Assembly (NCBI GenBank): GCA_022565355.1
Contig: JAIUMU010000001.1
Coordinates: 372,001 to 436,000, forward strand
Origin: Idiomarina sp.
GTDB taxonomy: Bacteria > Pseudomonadota > Gammaproteobacteria > Enterobacterales > Alteromonadaceae
Length of the DNA stretch: 64,000 nt
Direction of reading: 5' to 3'
Below are positions 10,107 through 19,716 of the stretch, piece after piece; the first letter of the stretch is position 1; the number at the start of each line of letters is the position of its first letter. Made by a program: the position numbers and the translations under genes. Under the pieces are notes generated by a model, which was not told where the DNA came from, did not search any database, and saw nothing but the letters and a program-made list of their open reading frames with translations.

Positions 10107-11367
10107 CGGCAAGCTCCTTATCCACAGCCAGAATATCCGCGATGGCGGCAAAGAGTTCGCTAATCACCTGCTCGGAATGCAGGGCGCTTAAGGTAAACCG
10201 AATTCGTGCGGTACCGTTCGGAACCGTTGGTGGGCGAATAGCTATTGCTTGCAAGCCCTGCTCTGCGAGTGCCTTACTGAAACGCAAAGCAAGCTCATTT
10301 ACCCCAATCGCTATGGGTTGAATGGGCGCATTCGCTGCAGCTGCGCTGATGCGTAACCCCTGCTCTGCGGCCAGCTGCCGAAATTGCTGTACGCGTTGCT
10401 GCAATATGGCCTGCAGATCTCCGCGCTGTATCACTTTGAGTGCCGCTAACAATGCTTCTGCCTGGGCAGGCGGAAACGCGGTGCTGTATATGAGATGACG
10501 ACAATCATTCACTAAGCTATCGGCAATAAGGTGATCGGTTGCGATAAATGCCCCACCCATCCCAAATGCTTTGCCGAAGGTGCCAGTAACTACATCAATT
10601 GCCTTACTTCCAGGCGCATCAAACACGCCCCGATAATGCTGCCCCATAACACCAATACCATGCGCATCATCAAGCATTAACAGGCCATTCGCTCGTTTTT
10701 TCGCTGCCACTAAAGCGGCCACATCTGCGCCATCGCCATCCATGCTAAACAGCCCTTCTGATACTATAAGTGCATGTTCTTGTTCATCTTCTGAAGCAAA
10801 GGCTAGGTTATCAACTTGCCGCTGCAGATCAGTGTAATCATTGTGCAGGAACCGTAAAAACTCACTGCTGCCTTGCTTAGCCTTATTCGCGCGCTCAGCA
10901 GTACCAAGATAACCGCGCACGCCATCATAAATCGAGGCATGGCACAGTTTATCGATTACTGGCACCGCGCCAGCAGCTCTTAGTGTGTGTAGAACGCCCG
11001 CATTGGCACTAAAACCGCTGCTGAACAGAATTACACGCTCTACCCCAAACCAAGCCGCTAAAGCTTCCGCCAGAGCGGCATGAGCCTCGGTGTATCCGGT
11101 TACCAGTGGGCTGGCGCCAGCACCAACTCCCCAGCGCTGAATACCGCTTTGAAATGCAGCTATTACCTCAGCATGCTGGCTTAAGCCTAGATAATCATTA
11201 CTAGAGAAGTTGCGGTAAGCTGGGGCCCCAGTTGCGTTGTTAAGTTGCCCTGCTGAAACTGTTGGCGCATCGGTATGGGTGCGCGCCAACAAAGAACGCA
11301 GCAAGCTGCGCTCTTGTTTTGCCGCAAGTTTATTAGCGAGCTGATTGCGAATCGTTTGCTGCGGCAT
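10087..11367 (-). CDS. bioF: 8-amino-7-oxononanoate synthase
   Basis: A PLP enzyme that joins pimeloyl-ACP or -CoA with alanine. The lysine expected to bind PLP is Lys266 in [23 protein letters not shown] and NDYLGL are the family's cofactor and substrate motifs. At 426 residues it is some 40 longer than E. coli BioF, partly from a looser segment around 160-200 (KQGSSEF and SEDEQEH). The start ATG at 11367 lies inside bioB, so the two genes overlap by 35 bases, and the 3' end overlaps bioC by 20. The series is therefore translated from one message with strong coupling. Confidence 0.95.
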   Translation of the reverse strand: MPQQTIRNQLANKLAAKQERSLLRSLLARTHTDAPTVSAGQLNNATGAPAYRNFSSNDYLGLSQHAEVIAAFQSGIQRWGVGAGASPLVTGYTEAHAALAEALAAWFGVERVILFSSGFSANAGVLHTLRAAGAVPVIDKLCHASIYDGVRGYLGTAERANKAKQGSSEFLRFLHNDYTDLQRQVDNLAFASEDEQEHALIVSEGLFSMDGDGADVAALVAAKKRANGLLMLDDAHGIGVMGQHYRGVFDAPGSKAIDVVTGTFGKAFGMGGAFIATDHLIADSLVNDCRHLIYSTAFPPAQAEALLAALKVIQRGDLQAILQQRVQQFRQLAAEQGLRISAAAANAPIQPIAIGVNELALRFSKALAEQGLQAIAIRPPTVPNGTARIRFTLSALHSEQVISELFAAIADILAVDKELADACTVR

Positions 11368-12439
11368 CGTAAAATAACTCTTTTTTCGGTTTTGCAGCTT
11401 CAGGACGAATCCCTAACCGTGCGAATAAACGTTGATCGGCATCCGCTACAGGGTTGGCCGTTGTAAGTAATTTTTCGCCATAGAAGATCGAGTTCGCGCC
11501 AGCAAAGAAACACAATGCTTGCATCTCATCACTCATGGTTTCACGGCCAGCAGAAAGCCGCACATGGGATTTCGGCATTAAAATGCGCGCTATGGCGATA
11601 CAGCGAATAAACTCAAACGGATCCAGATCTTCCAACGAATCGAGTGGCGTTCCAGAAACTTTCACTAGCTGGTTAATTGGCACAGATTCCGGTGGTAACG
11701 GCATATTGGCAAGCTGTTGTAACAGCCCTATCCGATCTTTTTGCTCTTCACCCATGCCCACGATACCTCCGGAACACACTTTCATGCCGGCATTGCGCAC
11801 AGATTGCAGGGTATTCAAGCGATCTTGGTAGGTACGAGTGGTGATAATTTCGCCATAGAATTCTGGTGAAGTATCCAAATTATGATTGTAGTAATCTAAA
11901 CCAGCTTCGGCGAGCGCTGCAGCTTGTTCATTGGAAAGCATGCCGAGGGTCATACAGGTTTCTAAGCCCATTTCCCGCACGCCTTCAATCATCGCTTTAA
12001 GCTTTGGCATATCACGCTCTTTCGGATCGCGCCATGCGGCGCCCATACAGAATCGGGTAGCACCAGTTTGTAGAGCGCGTTCAGCCTGCTCTAACACCTT
12101 CTGCACTTCCATTAACTGCTCTTTTTCCAAGCCGGTATCGTAGCGCGCGCTTTGCGGGCAGTATTTACAATCCTCTGGGCAAGCACCGGTTTTAATCGAT
12201 AGCAACGTGCTTACCTGCACCTCGTTCGGATTAAAATGTTCGCGGTGCACCGATTGCGCACGAAACAACAAATCATTCATGGGTAAGGCAAATAGTGCGG
12301 CAATTTCACTGCGTTGCCACTGCTTCGGTGGCGTAGTTTGGCCGTTGTGAGCTGAGTTGCCATTTGCCGCGGGCTGCTGGTTTTCCGAGCTTTGGTTTCT
12401 CGAGCCTTGCTGTGCCGCTGATACTGTAGGTGAATTCAC
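11333..12439 (-). CDS. bioB: Biotin synthase
   Basis: A radical SAM enzyme that inserts sulfur into dethiobiotin. The [4Fe-4S] motif CPEDCKYC is followed by the conserved [36 protein letters not shown] and RLSAGRE segments. The frame is open to GTG at 12571, but that position abuts the probable BirA operator. I choose GTG at 12439, which follows AGGAAG with 8-base spacing; this gives 368 residues and puts the cluster cysteines at 87, 91 and 94. About 39 Gln/Asn/Ser/Ala-rich residues then precede the tryptophan that lies near the start of E. coli BioB. ATG 12523 is an alternative start. Confidence 0.94.
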   Translation of the reverse strand: MNSPTVSAAQQGSRNQSSENQQPAANGNSAHNGQTTPPKQWQRSEIAALFALPMNDLLFRAQSVHREHFNPNEVQVSTLLSIKTGACPEDCKYCPQSARYDTGLEKEQLMEVQKVLEQAERALQTGATRFCMGAAWRDPKERDMPKLKAMIEGVREMGLETCMTLGMLSNEQAAALAEAGLDYYNHNLDTSPEFYGEIITTRTYQDRLNTLQSVRNAGMKVCSGGIVGMGEEQKDRIGLLQQLANMPLPPESVPINQLVKVSGTPLDSLEDLDPFEFIRCIAIARILMPKSHVRLSAGRETMSDEMQALCFFAGANSIFYGEKLLTTANPVADADQRLFARLGIRPEAAKPKKELFYDAAANDSQSAR

Positions 12440-12576
12440 TGGATTCGCTTCCTGTGTAGTTGTAGTTATGGTGCGCACTAAGGGGCTAATTGATCGACAT
12501 ACGCAAGCAACTTGCCGGAGCATTTCCCGAGAGATTAGTGCGCTAAAAACTCGACTAGGATAGCGGTACACTTTAC

Positions 12577-12611
12577 ACTGTCAACTAGATGAAACCCACC
12601 AAGTTTACATT
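12577..12611. promoter_or_regulatory. Probable BirA operator between bioB and bioA
   Basis: Half-sites TGTCAAC (12579-12585) and GTTTACA (12603-12609) form an imperfect inverted repeat separated by 17 bases. This matches the gammaproteobacterial BirA pattern TTGTAAACC, about 15 bases, GGTTTACAA in arm sequence and spacing, with one substitution in the left arm core. It sits between the divergent bioB and bioA genes, as bioO does in E. coli, and would let biotinyl-BirA shut both promoters. Binding is inferred from pattern and position. Confidence 0.6.
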
Positions 12612-12621
12612 CGGTTATTAT

Positions 12622-13962
12622 ATGAACAATACAAATTCATTAACAAGTGCAAAAACGAACGTAGAATCCACAGTGCACGGGCATATTACAGATGCAGACC
12701 TCGCGTTTGATCAAGCGCATATTTGGCATCCATATACCTCACTTACCAATCCGTTACCTACCTATCCGGTGCAAAGTGCACAAGGAGTAACACTCACGCT
12801 AAACAACGGTAGTGAGCTTATCGATGGCATGGCATCCTGGTGGTCGGCAATTCACGGTTATAACCATCCCAAATTAAATGCCGCAGCCCATCAACAAATT
12901 GATCAGGTAGCGCATGTTATGTTCGGTGGCATTACTCATGCACCTGCAATTGAACTCTGTAAACGCTTGGTAGCCCTTACCCCGGAACCACTTAACGCGG
13001 TATTTTTAGCGGATTCAGGTTCAATTGCTGTGGAAGTAGCCATTAAAATGGCTATGCAGTATCAAGTAAGCCGCAATAAAGCGCACAAAAATCGGCTGTT
13101 AACCATACGCAACGGCTATCATGGCGATACCTTTGCAGCCATGTCGGTGTGCGATCCGGTGAACGGTATGCATGAGTTGTTTCGGGGTGTATTGCCGGAG
13201 CATATTTTCGCACCTGCACCACAAATTAAACCCACCGAAACTTGGAATGAACAGGATATTGCCCCCTTAAAAGCACTATTTGCCGAACATCATCACGAAA
13301 TTGCTGCACTCATTCTCGAGCCTATCGTGCAAGGGGCTGGCGGTATGCGTTTTTACCACCCAGAGTATTTACGGCAAGCACGGCAATTGTGTAATGAGTA
13401 CGATGTACTGCTGATTGCCGATGAAATTGCTACTGGCTTTGGCCGCACCGGCACCCTATTCGCCTGTGAACATGCTAATATCGTTGCCGATATCCTTTGC
13501 GTAGGTAAAGCACTTACGGGCGGTTATCTTACCCTTGCGGCCACCATTACTACCCGCGCCGTAGCAACCACCATTGGTAATGGCCCTGGGGGCGGTAATT
13601 TAATGCATGGCCCTACGTTTATGGGTAACCCACTCGCTTGTGCGGTTGCATGTGCCAGTTTAGACATTGTGGCCAGCGGCGCTTGGCAACAGCAAGTAGC
13701 AGCTATTGAGCAGCAACTCAACCAAGAACTAGCGCCCTGCAAAGCATTGCCGAGTGTGGCTGATGTGCGGGTATTTGGTGCAATAGGGGTAGTTGAAATG
13801 CAACAGCCAATTGATGTTGCTGCTGCTCAACGCTTATTTGTGGAGCTCGGCGTGTGGATCCGTCCATTTGGACGGCTACTCTATATCATGCCGCCGTATA
13901 TCATTAGCACGGCGCAACTAAGCCAACTTACTCATGCCATACAGCAATATTGCAAATGTTGA
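12622..13962 (+). CDS. bioA: Adenosylmethionine--8-amino-7-oxononanoate aminotransferase
   Basis: A PLP aminotransferase that uses SAM as amino donor to make 7,8-diaminononanoate. Conserved blocks include [62 protein letters not shown] and VGKALTGG with the PLP lysine. I start at ATG 12622 (446 residues): the in-frame ATG at 12589 falls inside the probable operator, and residues before [10 protein letters not shown] are not expected in the family. It reads away from the bioBFCD series across the shared control region. Confidence 0.95.
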   Translation: MNNTNSLTSAKTNVESTVHGHITDADLAFDQAHIWHPYTSLTNPLPTYPVQSAQGVTLTLNNGSELIDGMASWWSAIHGYNHPKLNAAAHQQIDQVAHVMFGGITHAPAIELCKRLVALTPEPLNAVFLADSGSIAVEVAIKMAMQYQVSRNKAHKNRLLTIRNGYHGDTFAAMSVCDPVNGMHELFRGVLPEHIFAPAPQIKPTETWNEQDIAPLKALFAEHHHEIAALILEPIVQGAGGMRFYHPEYLRQARQLCNEYDVLLIADEIATGFGRTGTLFACEHANIVADILCVGKALTGGYLTLAATITTRAVATTIGNGPGGGNLMHGPTFMGNPLACAVACASLDIVASGAWQQQVAAIEQQLNQELAPCKALPSVADVRVFGAIGVVEMQQPIDVAAAQRLFVELGVWIRPFGRLLYIMPPYIISTAQLSQLTHAIQQYCKC

Positions 13963-14089
13963 TCTAATCGGCGTAATGGCTTGCGCTTTCCGTTGCGAAA
14001 GGAAACGTAAAAAAGTAACATAAACCGCTTATTATTCGTGTATTAACACAGCCGTAATTTTAACGAACGCGTTTCGGAGAATTAGTTTC

Positions 14090-15490
14090 ATGTCTATTGC
14101 TGTAATCAAAGATGTTCTCGGTGGTAAATTTGCCACTGGTGAAACGGTAACGGTTCGTGGTTGGGTGCGTACCCGCCGTGATTCCAAAGCCGGTATTTCC
14201 TTCATTAATGTGCACGATGGTTCGTGCTTCGATACCGTGCAAGCCGTTGTTCCAAATGAACTGAATAATTACAGCTCTGAGGTTGTAAAACTTACCACTG
14301 GTTGCTCCGTTGCTATTACCGGCACGGTTGCCGAATCGGCTGGCCAAGGCCAAGCTTTTGAGCTGCAAGCAACGGCAGTAGAAGTGCTCGGTTGGGTGGA
14401 AGATCCTGATACTTATCCTATGGCACCAAAGCGCCACAGCATGGAGTATTTACGAGAATTCGCCCACCTACGCCCGCGTACCAATATTACCGGCGCGGTT
14501 ACTCGCGTACGCCACTGTTTAGCACAAGCGGTACACCGCTTTTTCCATGAGCGGAACTTCTATTGGATTAGTACCCCTATCATCACTACCAGTGATGCCG
14601 AGGGTGCCGGCGAGCTATTCCGGGTTTCCACCTTAGATTTAACCAACTTGCCGCTCACCGATGAAGGGAAAGTAAACTTTAAGGAAGATTTCTTCGGTAA
14701 AGAAGCGTTTCTAACGGTTTCGGGGCAACTTAACGTAGAAACTTACGCTTGTGCCCTTTCTAACGTATACACCTTTGGCCCAACGTTCCGCGCGGAAAAC
14801 TCAAACACCAGCCGTCACTTAGCTGAGTTTTGGATGATTGAGCCGGAAGTTGCCTTTGCCGATCTGGATGATATGGCGAACTTAGCAGAAGACATGCTTA
14901 AGTACGTTTTCAAAGCAGTGCTCGCAGAACGCGCAGACGATATGGCATTTTTCGCTGAACGAATCGATAAGGAAGCGGTAAGCCGTCTTGAACACGTGAT
15001 TAGCAATGATTTCGTGCATATGGATTACACCGATGCGGTAACCATCCTGCAAAATTGTGGCAAAGAATTTGCCTACCCTGTTGAATGGGGTACCGATTTA
15101 CAATCAGAACACGAGCGTTACCTTGCCGAAGAGCATGTTGGTGCACCGGTTATTTTGAAAAACTACCCGCGTGATATTAAAGCGTTCTACATGCGCCAAA
15201 ACGATGATGGTAAAACTGTTGCGGCGATGGATGTATTGGCACCGGGCATTGGTGAAATCATCGGTGGTAGCGCCCGTGAAGAGCGCCTAGACCTGTTGGA
15301 TCGCCGGTTAGATGAAATGGGCTTACCGAAAGAAGAATACAACTGGTATCGCGATTTACGTCGTTATGGCACCGTGCCACATGCTGGATTTGGGTTAGGT
15401 TTTGAACGGTTGGTGGCTTATGTTACCGGTGTGCAAAACATTCGCGATGTAATTCCCTTCCCGCGTAGCCCGAAGAACGCTGATTTCTAA
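14090..15490 (+). CDS. asnS: Asparaginyl-tRNA synthetase
   Basis: A class IIb aminoacyl-tRNA synthetase charging tRNA-Asn; 466 residues, the same as E. coli AsnS. The N-terminal OB-fold anticodon domain covers about residues 15-100 ([11 protein letters not shown]). The catalytic domain follows with motif 2 region [19 protein letters not shown] and motif 3 [15 protein letters not shown] near the C-terminus, ending in the family-typical PRSPKNADF. The ATG at 14090 follows CGGAGA. It is transcribed alone and ends at a strong terminator. Confidence 0.97.
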   Translation: MSIAVIKDVLGGKFATGETVTVRGWVRTRRDSKAGISFINVHDGSCFDTVQAVVPNELNNYSSEVVKLTTGCSVAITGTVAESAGQGQAFELQATAVEVLGWVEDPDTYPMAPKRHSMEYLREFAHLRPRTNITGAVTRVRHCLAQAVHRFFHERNFYWISTPIITTSDAEGAGELFRVSTLDLTNLPLTDEGKVNFKEDFFGKEAFLTVSGQLNVETYACALSNVYTFGPTFRAENSNTSRHLAEFWMIEPEVAFADLDDMANLAEDMLKYVFKAVLAERADDMAFFAERIDKEAVSRLEHVISNDFVHMDYTDAVTILQNCGKEFAYPVEWGTDLQSEHERYLAEEHVGAPVILKNYPRDIKAFYMRQNDDGKTVAAMDVLAPGIGEIIGGSAREERLDLLDRRLDEMGLPKEEYNWYRDLRRYGTVPHAGFGLGFERLVAYVTGVQNIRDVIPFPRSPKNADF

Positions 15491-15564
15491 GTACTTAAAA
15501 GCTTTAGAATGATTGCAGGTTTATAACCGACGGCAAACTCTGCGTTACTAGCACCACACAAAAG

Positions 15565-15605
15565 AAAGCCGCTGCAACAGTAATGTTAGCAGCGGCTTTT
15601 TTTTT
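15565..15605 (+). terminator. Rho-independent terminator of asnS
   Basis: An 11-base-pair stem AAAGCCGCTGC / GCAGCGGCTTT with a 13-base loop is followed by a long T run on the plus strand. On the minus strand the tail after the stem is broken (TTTCTTTTG), so it may only weakly stop readthrough from the converging argH(A) operon. Confidence 0.85.
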
Positions 15606-15632
15606 CCTGGGGGATGGAATTTTGTGCCGTAT

Positions 15633-17474
15633 CTACAAGCGAATTTCTAAGCCGGTTTCATCGCACGCATGTTTGCGTGGACAAAACTCACAATCTTTCA
15701 TTACTTTCTCGGGCCAACGGCTCTTATCCGCAATCTCAAAACCAATTTTCGCAAAGAACGCTGGCGCTCGCGTTAGCGCGATTACTCTGCCAATACCCAA
15801 GTTACGCGCTTGATCCAGCAAGAACTGAACGATTTCTGCGCCCAAACCTTTGCCTTGTAGCCCTTCTTTCAAACCTAATGAGCGTATTTCCGCAAGGCCT
15901 GTACCGAACACATACAGGGCGCCACAGCCAACAATTTCACCATCGATTTCCGCAATAGCGAACTGATGAATTGCTTGCATAATATCTTCATCTTTCCGCG
16001 GTAAGTGCTCGCCTTTTGCCGCCCAGTAACGAATTAATTCAGCAATTTTTGGCACATCACTTAGCTTTGCCTGACGCACGTGCGTTAATGCGGCCACATG
16101 CGCTTGTAACCGCTGCCGAGCCCGCCGCAATGCACCATGTACTCGAGCCGGTGCTGTGCCGCCAAGCGCCGCTCTACGGTTCATTCCTGCCCGCAATGCC
16201 AACGCAGCATACACATCATTACCAATTTCCGGAGCTACCTCTTGCAACACCGCTAATTCAAGCCCTTCTAGCGGCACGTTCTTTCGCAACGCAATTAGCA
16301 CTAATTGGCCGCTAAGTTCATGCGCATCTCGAAACGCAATACCCTTACTTACTAAGTAATCCGCTAAATCCGTGGCGTTACTGTAGCCCCGCTCTGCTGC
16401 ATCTAGCGCTACATCTTCAGCTACGCTTAAGTGAGGCAATGCATACGCCATGATGCTCAAGCACTGTTGCCACTGCTGTAAGGCATCAAAAAAACCTTCT
16501 TTGTCTTCCTGCATATCCTTGTTGTAGGCTAATGGTAGGCCCTTTACGGTAATTAGCATGGCTTGTAAATTACCCACTACGCGCCCGGTTTTACCGCGAA
16601 TAAGCTCAAATACATCTGGGTTTTTCTTTTGCGGCATCAACGAAGAACCACTGGAAATAGCATCACCAAGCAAAAAGAAGCCAGCCTCACCCGAGCAATA
16701 GAAAATAATATCTTCAGAAAGCCGAGATAAATGCACCATGCTTAAACTGGCAACGCTAAGTAGCTCAATTACAAAATCACGATCCGATACGGCATCTAAG
16801 CTATTGCGGCAAGGATCGCGGAAGCCTAACTCATGGGCTATTTTTGATCGTTCTACGGTTACGCCAGATCCCGCTAAGGCGCCACAACCGAGTGGGCACT
16901 GGCCAGCGCGATCGCGAGCTTGGCTTAAGCGATCCAAATCACGCTCTAGCATTTCTACATAAGCTAACGCCCAGTGCGATACCAGCACTGGCTGGGCACG
17001 CTGCAAATGGGTGTAGCCTGGAATCACGGTATCTTCATAGCGTTCGGCGAAAACGAGCAGCGCATCGATCGTTGCGGCGATCTGCTCACCGATCAAAGTT
17101 GCCCGCGCGATCGCCCACAACCGTAAATCGGTAGCCACAAGATCGTTGCGGGATCTGCCGGTGTGCAGTTTGCGTGCAACCAAGCCGATACGATCTTGTA
17201 ATTGTTCCTCTACCCAGCTGTGAATATCTTCCGTTTCGTTTTGTAATGGCAATTGCGGATTCGCTAACACTTCGGCTAATAAGTTATCTAGGCCAGTTTG
17301 TAGTGCCTGTTGCTCATCCTTGTTCAATAGCGCTTGTTCAGTAAGTGCATTCACCCACGCTTTGCTCGCTTGAATATCAAATGGCGCCAGCACGTAATCA
17401 AATTTCAGCGAATCATTAAACTCGCGAAATTCAACTGCACTGCCCTCTTCAAACCGGCCACCCCACATACTCAT
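15633..17474 (-). CDS. argH: Argininosuccinate lyase fused to a GNAT N-acetylglutamate synthase domain, ArgH(A)
   Basis: A bifunctional arginine enzyme of 613 residues. Residues 1 to about 458 are argininosuccinate lyase, with the family signature [12 protein letters not shown] (276-287) and TGRSRND (105-111). Residues about 463-613 are a GNAT acetyltransferase with the acetyl-CoA loop GLQGKGLG (538-545), [10 protein letters not shown], and a C-terminal cysteine-rich [14 protein letters not shown]. This ArgH(A) arrangement is known from marine gammaproteobacteria such as Moritella and Alteromonas, where the GNAT part supplies N-acetylglutamate synthase without the amino-acid-kinase domain of ArgA. 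The start overlaps the argG stop (ATGA). Last gene of the arginine operon. Confidence 0.95.
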   Translation of the reverse strand: MSMWGGRFEEGSAVEFREFNDSLKFDYVLAPFDIQASKAWVNALTEQALLNKDEQQALQTGLDNLLAEVLANPQLPLQNETEDIHSWVEEQLQDRIGLVARKLHTGRSRNDLVATDLRLWAIARATLIGEQIAATIDALLVFAERYEDTVIPGYTHLQRAQPVLVSHWALAYVEMLERDLDRLSQARDRAGQCPLGCGALAGSGVTVERSKIAHELGFRDPCRNSLDAVSDRDFVIELLSVASLSMVHLSRLSEDIIFYCSGEAGFFLLGDAISSGSSLMPQKKNPDVFELIRGKTGRVVGNLQAMLITVKGLPLAYNKDMQEDKEGFFDALQQWQQCLSIMAYALPHLSVAEDVALDAAERGYSNATDLADYLVSKGIAFRDAHELSGQLVLIALRKNVPLEGLELAVLQEVAPEIGNDVYAALALRAGMNRRAALGGTAPARVHGALRRARQRLQAHVAALTHVRQAKLSDVPKIAELIRYWAAKGEHLPRKDEDIMQAIHQFAIAEIDGEIVGCGALYVFGTGLAEIRSLGLKEGLQGKGLGAEIVQFLLDQARNLGIGRVIALTRAPAFFAKIGFEIADKSRWPEKVMKDCEFCPRKHACDETGLEIRL

Positions 17475-18733
17475 GCTAAACCTCCTTGCTTCAGCGCCCG
17501 AATCCGGCTCGCTAAACTAAATAGGCGAATAAAACCAGCGGCATCTTTTTGTTGATACACTTCATCTTCTTCAAAGGTAGCAAAAGCTTCAGAATATAAA
17601 CTGTATGGCGATTTGCGGCCGAGCACCGTTACATTGCCTTTATATAAGCCAATGCGCACCGTACCGGTAAGTTTGTTAGCGAGTGAAGCCACCGCTGTTA
17701 ACAAAGCCTCCCGAACTGGCGTAAACCACTGGCCATCGTAAAGAATATCGCTTAACCGTTGGCCCAAATCATGCCGCAAGCGCTGGCATGGCCGATCATG
17801 CACAAGTTCTTCTAGGCCACGTAAAGCCGTGTACCACACCACGCCACCGGGTGTTTCATAACATCCACGTGATTTCATGCCTACTAAGCGGTTCTCCACA
17901 ATATCAATTCGCCCCACGCCATGTTCGGCGCCAATGGTATTTAGCGCCACAAGAGCTTCGGTTTGGCTTAATGCGGTGCCATTTACATGAGTAAGCACAC
18001 CTGCCGCAAACTCAAGCTCTACTACTTCTTCTTGATCAGGGGCTTGTTGCGGTGAATTGCTTAGGGTCCACACACCATCGGTAGGCTGCTGCCATGGGTT
18101 TTCTAGCTCACCGCCCTCATGAGAAATATGCCATAGGTTGGCATCACGGCTATAAATCTTGGTTGCCGAGGCAGAGGTTTTCACGTTGCGCTCGGCTAAG
18201 TAATTCAACAGATCTTGCCGCGAACGCATATGCCATTCCCGCCAAGGCGCAATAACTGTTAAATGCGGGGCTAAGGCAGCAAAGGTGCTTTCAAACCGCA
18301 CCTGATCGTTGCCCTTGCCGGTACACCCATGGCATACCGCGTCTGCACCTACCTCTAACGCCAACTGTACCTGAGCTTCGGCAATTACCGGCCGCGCCAA
18401 TGCGGTTCCCAACAGATACTGTTCCTCATAGATACAACCGGCCTGCATTGCCGGCGCTATCAGTTCATTCACAAACTTATCTTGCAGATCTACCACGTAA
18501 CATGCAGACGCACCGGTACTTAACGCTTTCTCTTCAATCCCTTCCAGCTCTTCTTGGCCTTGGCCAACATCGGCTACAAAGGCAATCACCTCACACTCAT
18601 AGTTTTCTTTCAGCCAAGGAATAATGGCTGAGGTATCAAGGCCACCAGAATACGCGAGCACTACCTTTTTCACATTGGTATGTTTGCTTTGTGGCGCAAC
18701 ATTGGCTGCTGCAATAGTAGTATCTTGGCTCAT
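17471..18733 (-). CDS. argG: Argininosuccinate synthase
   Basis: Condenses citrulline and aspartate with ATP. The PP-loop is AYSGGLDTS near residue 28; further blocks are [30 protein letters not shown] and [16 protein letters not shown]. The 420 residues match the shorter, non-E. coli ArgG type. A hydrophilic leader of about 20 residues ([18 protein letters not shown]) precedes the first strand. The ATG overlaps the argF stop by four bases, and the 3' end overlaps argH(A) by four, so the three genes are translationally coupled. Confidence 0.97.
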   Translation of the reverse strand: MSQDTTIAAANVAPQSKHTNVKKVVLAYSGGLDTSAIIPWLKENYECEVIAFVADVGQGQEELEGIEEKALSTGASACYVVDLQDKFVNELIAPAMQAGCIYEEQYLLGTALARPVIAEAQVQLALEVGADAVCHGCTGKGNDQVRFESTFAALAPHLTVIAPWREWHMRSRQDLLNYLAERNVKTSASATKIYSRDANLWHISHEGGELENPWQQPTDGVWTLSNSPQQAPDQEEVVELEFAAGVLTHVNGTALSQTEALVALNTIGAEHGVGRIDIVENRLVGMKSRGCYETPGGVVWYTALRGLEELVHDRPCQRLRHDLGQRLSDILYDGQWFTPVREALLTAVASLANKLTGTVRIGLYKGNVTVLGRKSPYSLYSEAFATFEEDEVYQQKDAAGFIRLFSLASRIRALKQGGLA

Positions 18734-19638
18734 GCGCTGATCTCCTCGAACAAATGATGTAAAGCGGCTTTTTGTACATATAAACGATTTTCGGCTTGTT
18801 GCAATACAGCACTGATCGAACTATCCATTACTTCATCGGTAATTTCATCATTACGATGCGCTGGCAAGCAATGCATTACCGTGGTGGCTTGCAAACGCGC
18901 CACCAACGCCTTATTTACCTGGTATGGTTGAAAGATTTTACAGGTTTCAGCGTAATCACGGGTATCGCCCATGGAAAGCCAAGTATCCGTGTAAATTACA
19001 TCGGCGTGTTGTACTGCACTGATATCATTACCAATAACAATTCGATGCTGCGGGTAATGTTGCGTTAAGCTGGCCACAAACTCAGGGTTAGGGCCAAATC
19101 CATCGGGGCAAATTACCGTAAGTTTAAGATCCAGCGCCGCAGCCCCTACCATCAAACTCTGGCATACATTGTTCCCCTCACCCACATACAAAATATCCAC
19201 TACTTTCATATCAATTGGGTAACGTTCTTGAATGGTTAGCAAATCAGCAAGCGTTTGGCACGGATGGTGAATATCACACAGAGCGTTCACTACCGGAATG
19301 CCCGCCGCTTTCAATTGATGTAGGGTTTCGTGTTTAAACACGCGAGCAACAATGCCGTGGGTCCAACATGCGAGGTTTCGGGCAATATCTTCCACGCTTT
19401 CCCGTTGCCCCGGCTCTACCATTTGCGCATCTAAATAAATCGGTTGCGCACCCAGTTGCTGAATACCCACTTCAAAACTTACCCGCGTGCGCAGGCTTGG
19501 CTTTTCAAACAGCATGGCGATCGATTTATTTTTCAGCGAGTGCTGAAAGCTTACTGGGTGTGCTTTCATATACCCAGCAAGAGTTAACATGTGCCGTATT
19601 TGTTCGGCACTCACATCGAACAGTGAAAGTAGATGCAT
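18730..19638 (-). CDS. argF: Ornithine carbamoyltransferase
   Basis: Makes citrulline from ornithine and carbamoyl phosphate. The frame opens at a TTG at 19674, but ATG 19638, preceded by GAGAA, gives 302 residues starting [10 protein letters not shown] as expected. The carbamoyl-phosphate motif reads SLRTR (48-52) where most family members have [15 protein letters not shown], the ornithine-loop motif DTWLSMGD and HCLPAHR are all present. The last two fit ornithine rather than N-acetyl- or N-succinylornithine as substrate, although the SLRTR form is shared with succinylornithine enzymes. It lies 78 bases after argCB and overlaps argG by four bases. Confidence 0.93.
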   Translation of the reverse strand: MHLLSLFDVSAEQIRHMLTLAGYMKAHPVSFQHSLKNKSIAMLFEKPSLRTRVSFEVGIQQLGAQPIYLDAQMVEPGQRESVEDIARNLACWTHGIVARVFKHETLHQLKAAGIPVVNALCDIHHPCQTLADLLTIQERYPIDMKVVDILYVGEGNNVCQSLMVGAAALDLKLTVICPDGFGPNPEFVASLTQHYPQHRIVIGNDISAVQHADVIYTDTWLSMGDTRDYAETCKIFQPYQVNKALVARLQATTVMHCLPAHRNDEITDEVMDSSISAVLQQAENRLYVQKAALHHLFEEISA

Positions 19639-19716
19639 GTGCAATTCTCGTATGTAAATTAGCGAATTAATCAAATTTTGTGATGGCGATTCTGGATAGC
19701 GGAACTGCCAAAAATG

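Noticed and set aside
12589-12621. ATG 12589 as the start of bioA
   Set aside because: It lies inside the probable BirA operator and the added residues are not conserved in the family.
13963-14089. Possible attenuator before asnS (hairpin around CTTTCC and GGAAA)
   Set aside because: The arms are short and imperfect and lack a T run; no leader peptide with Asn codons is visible.
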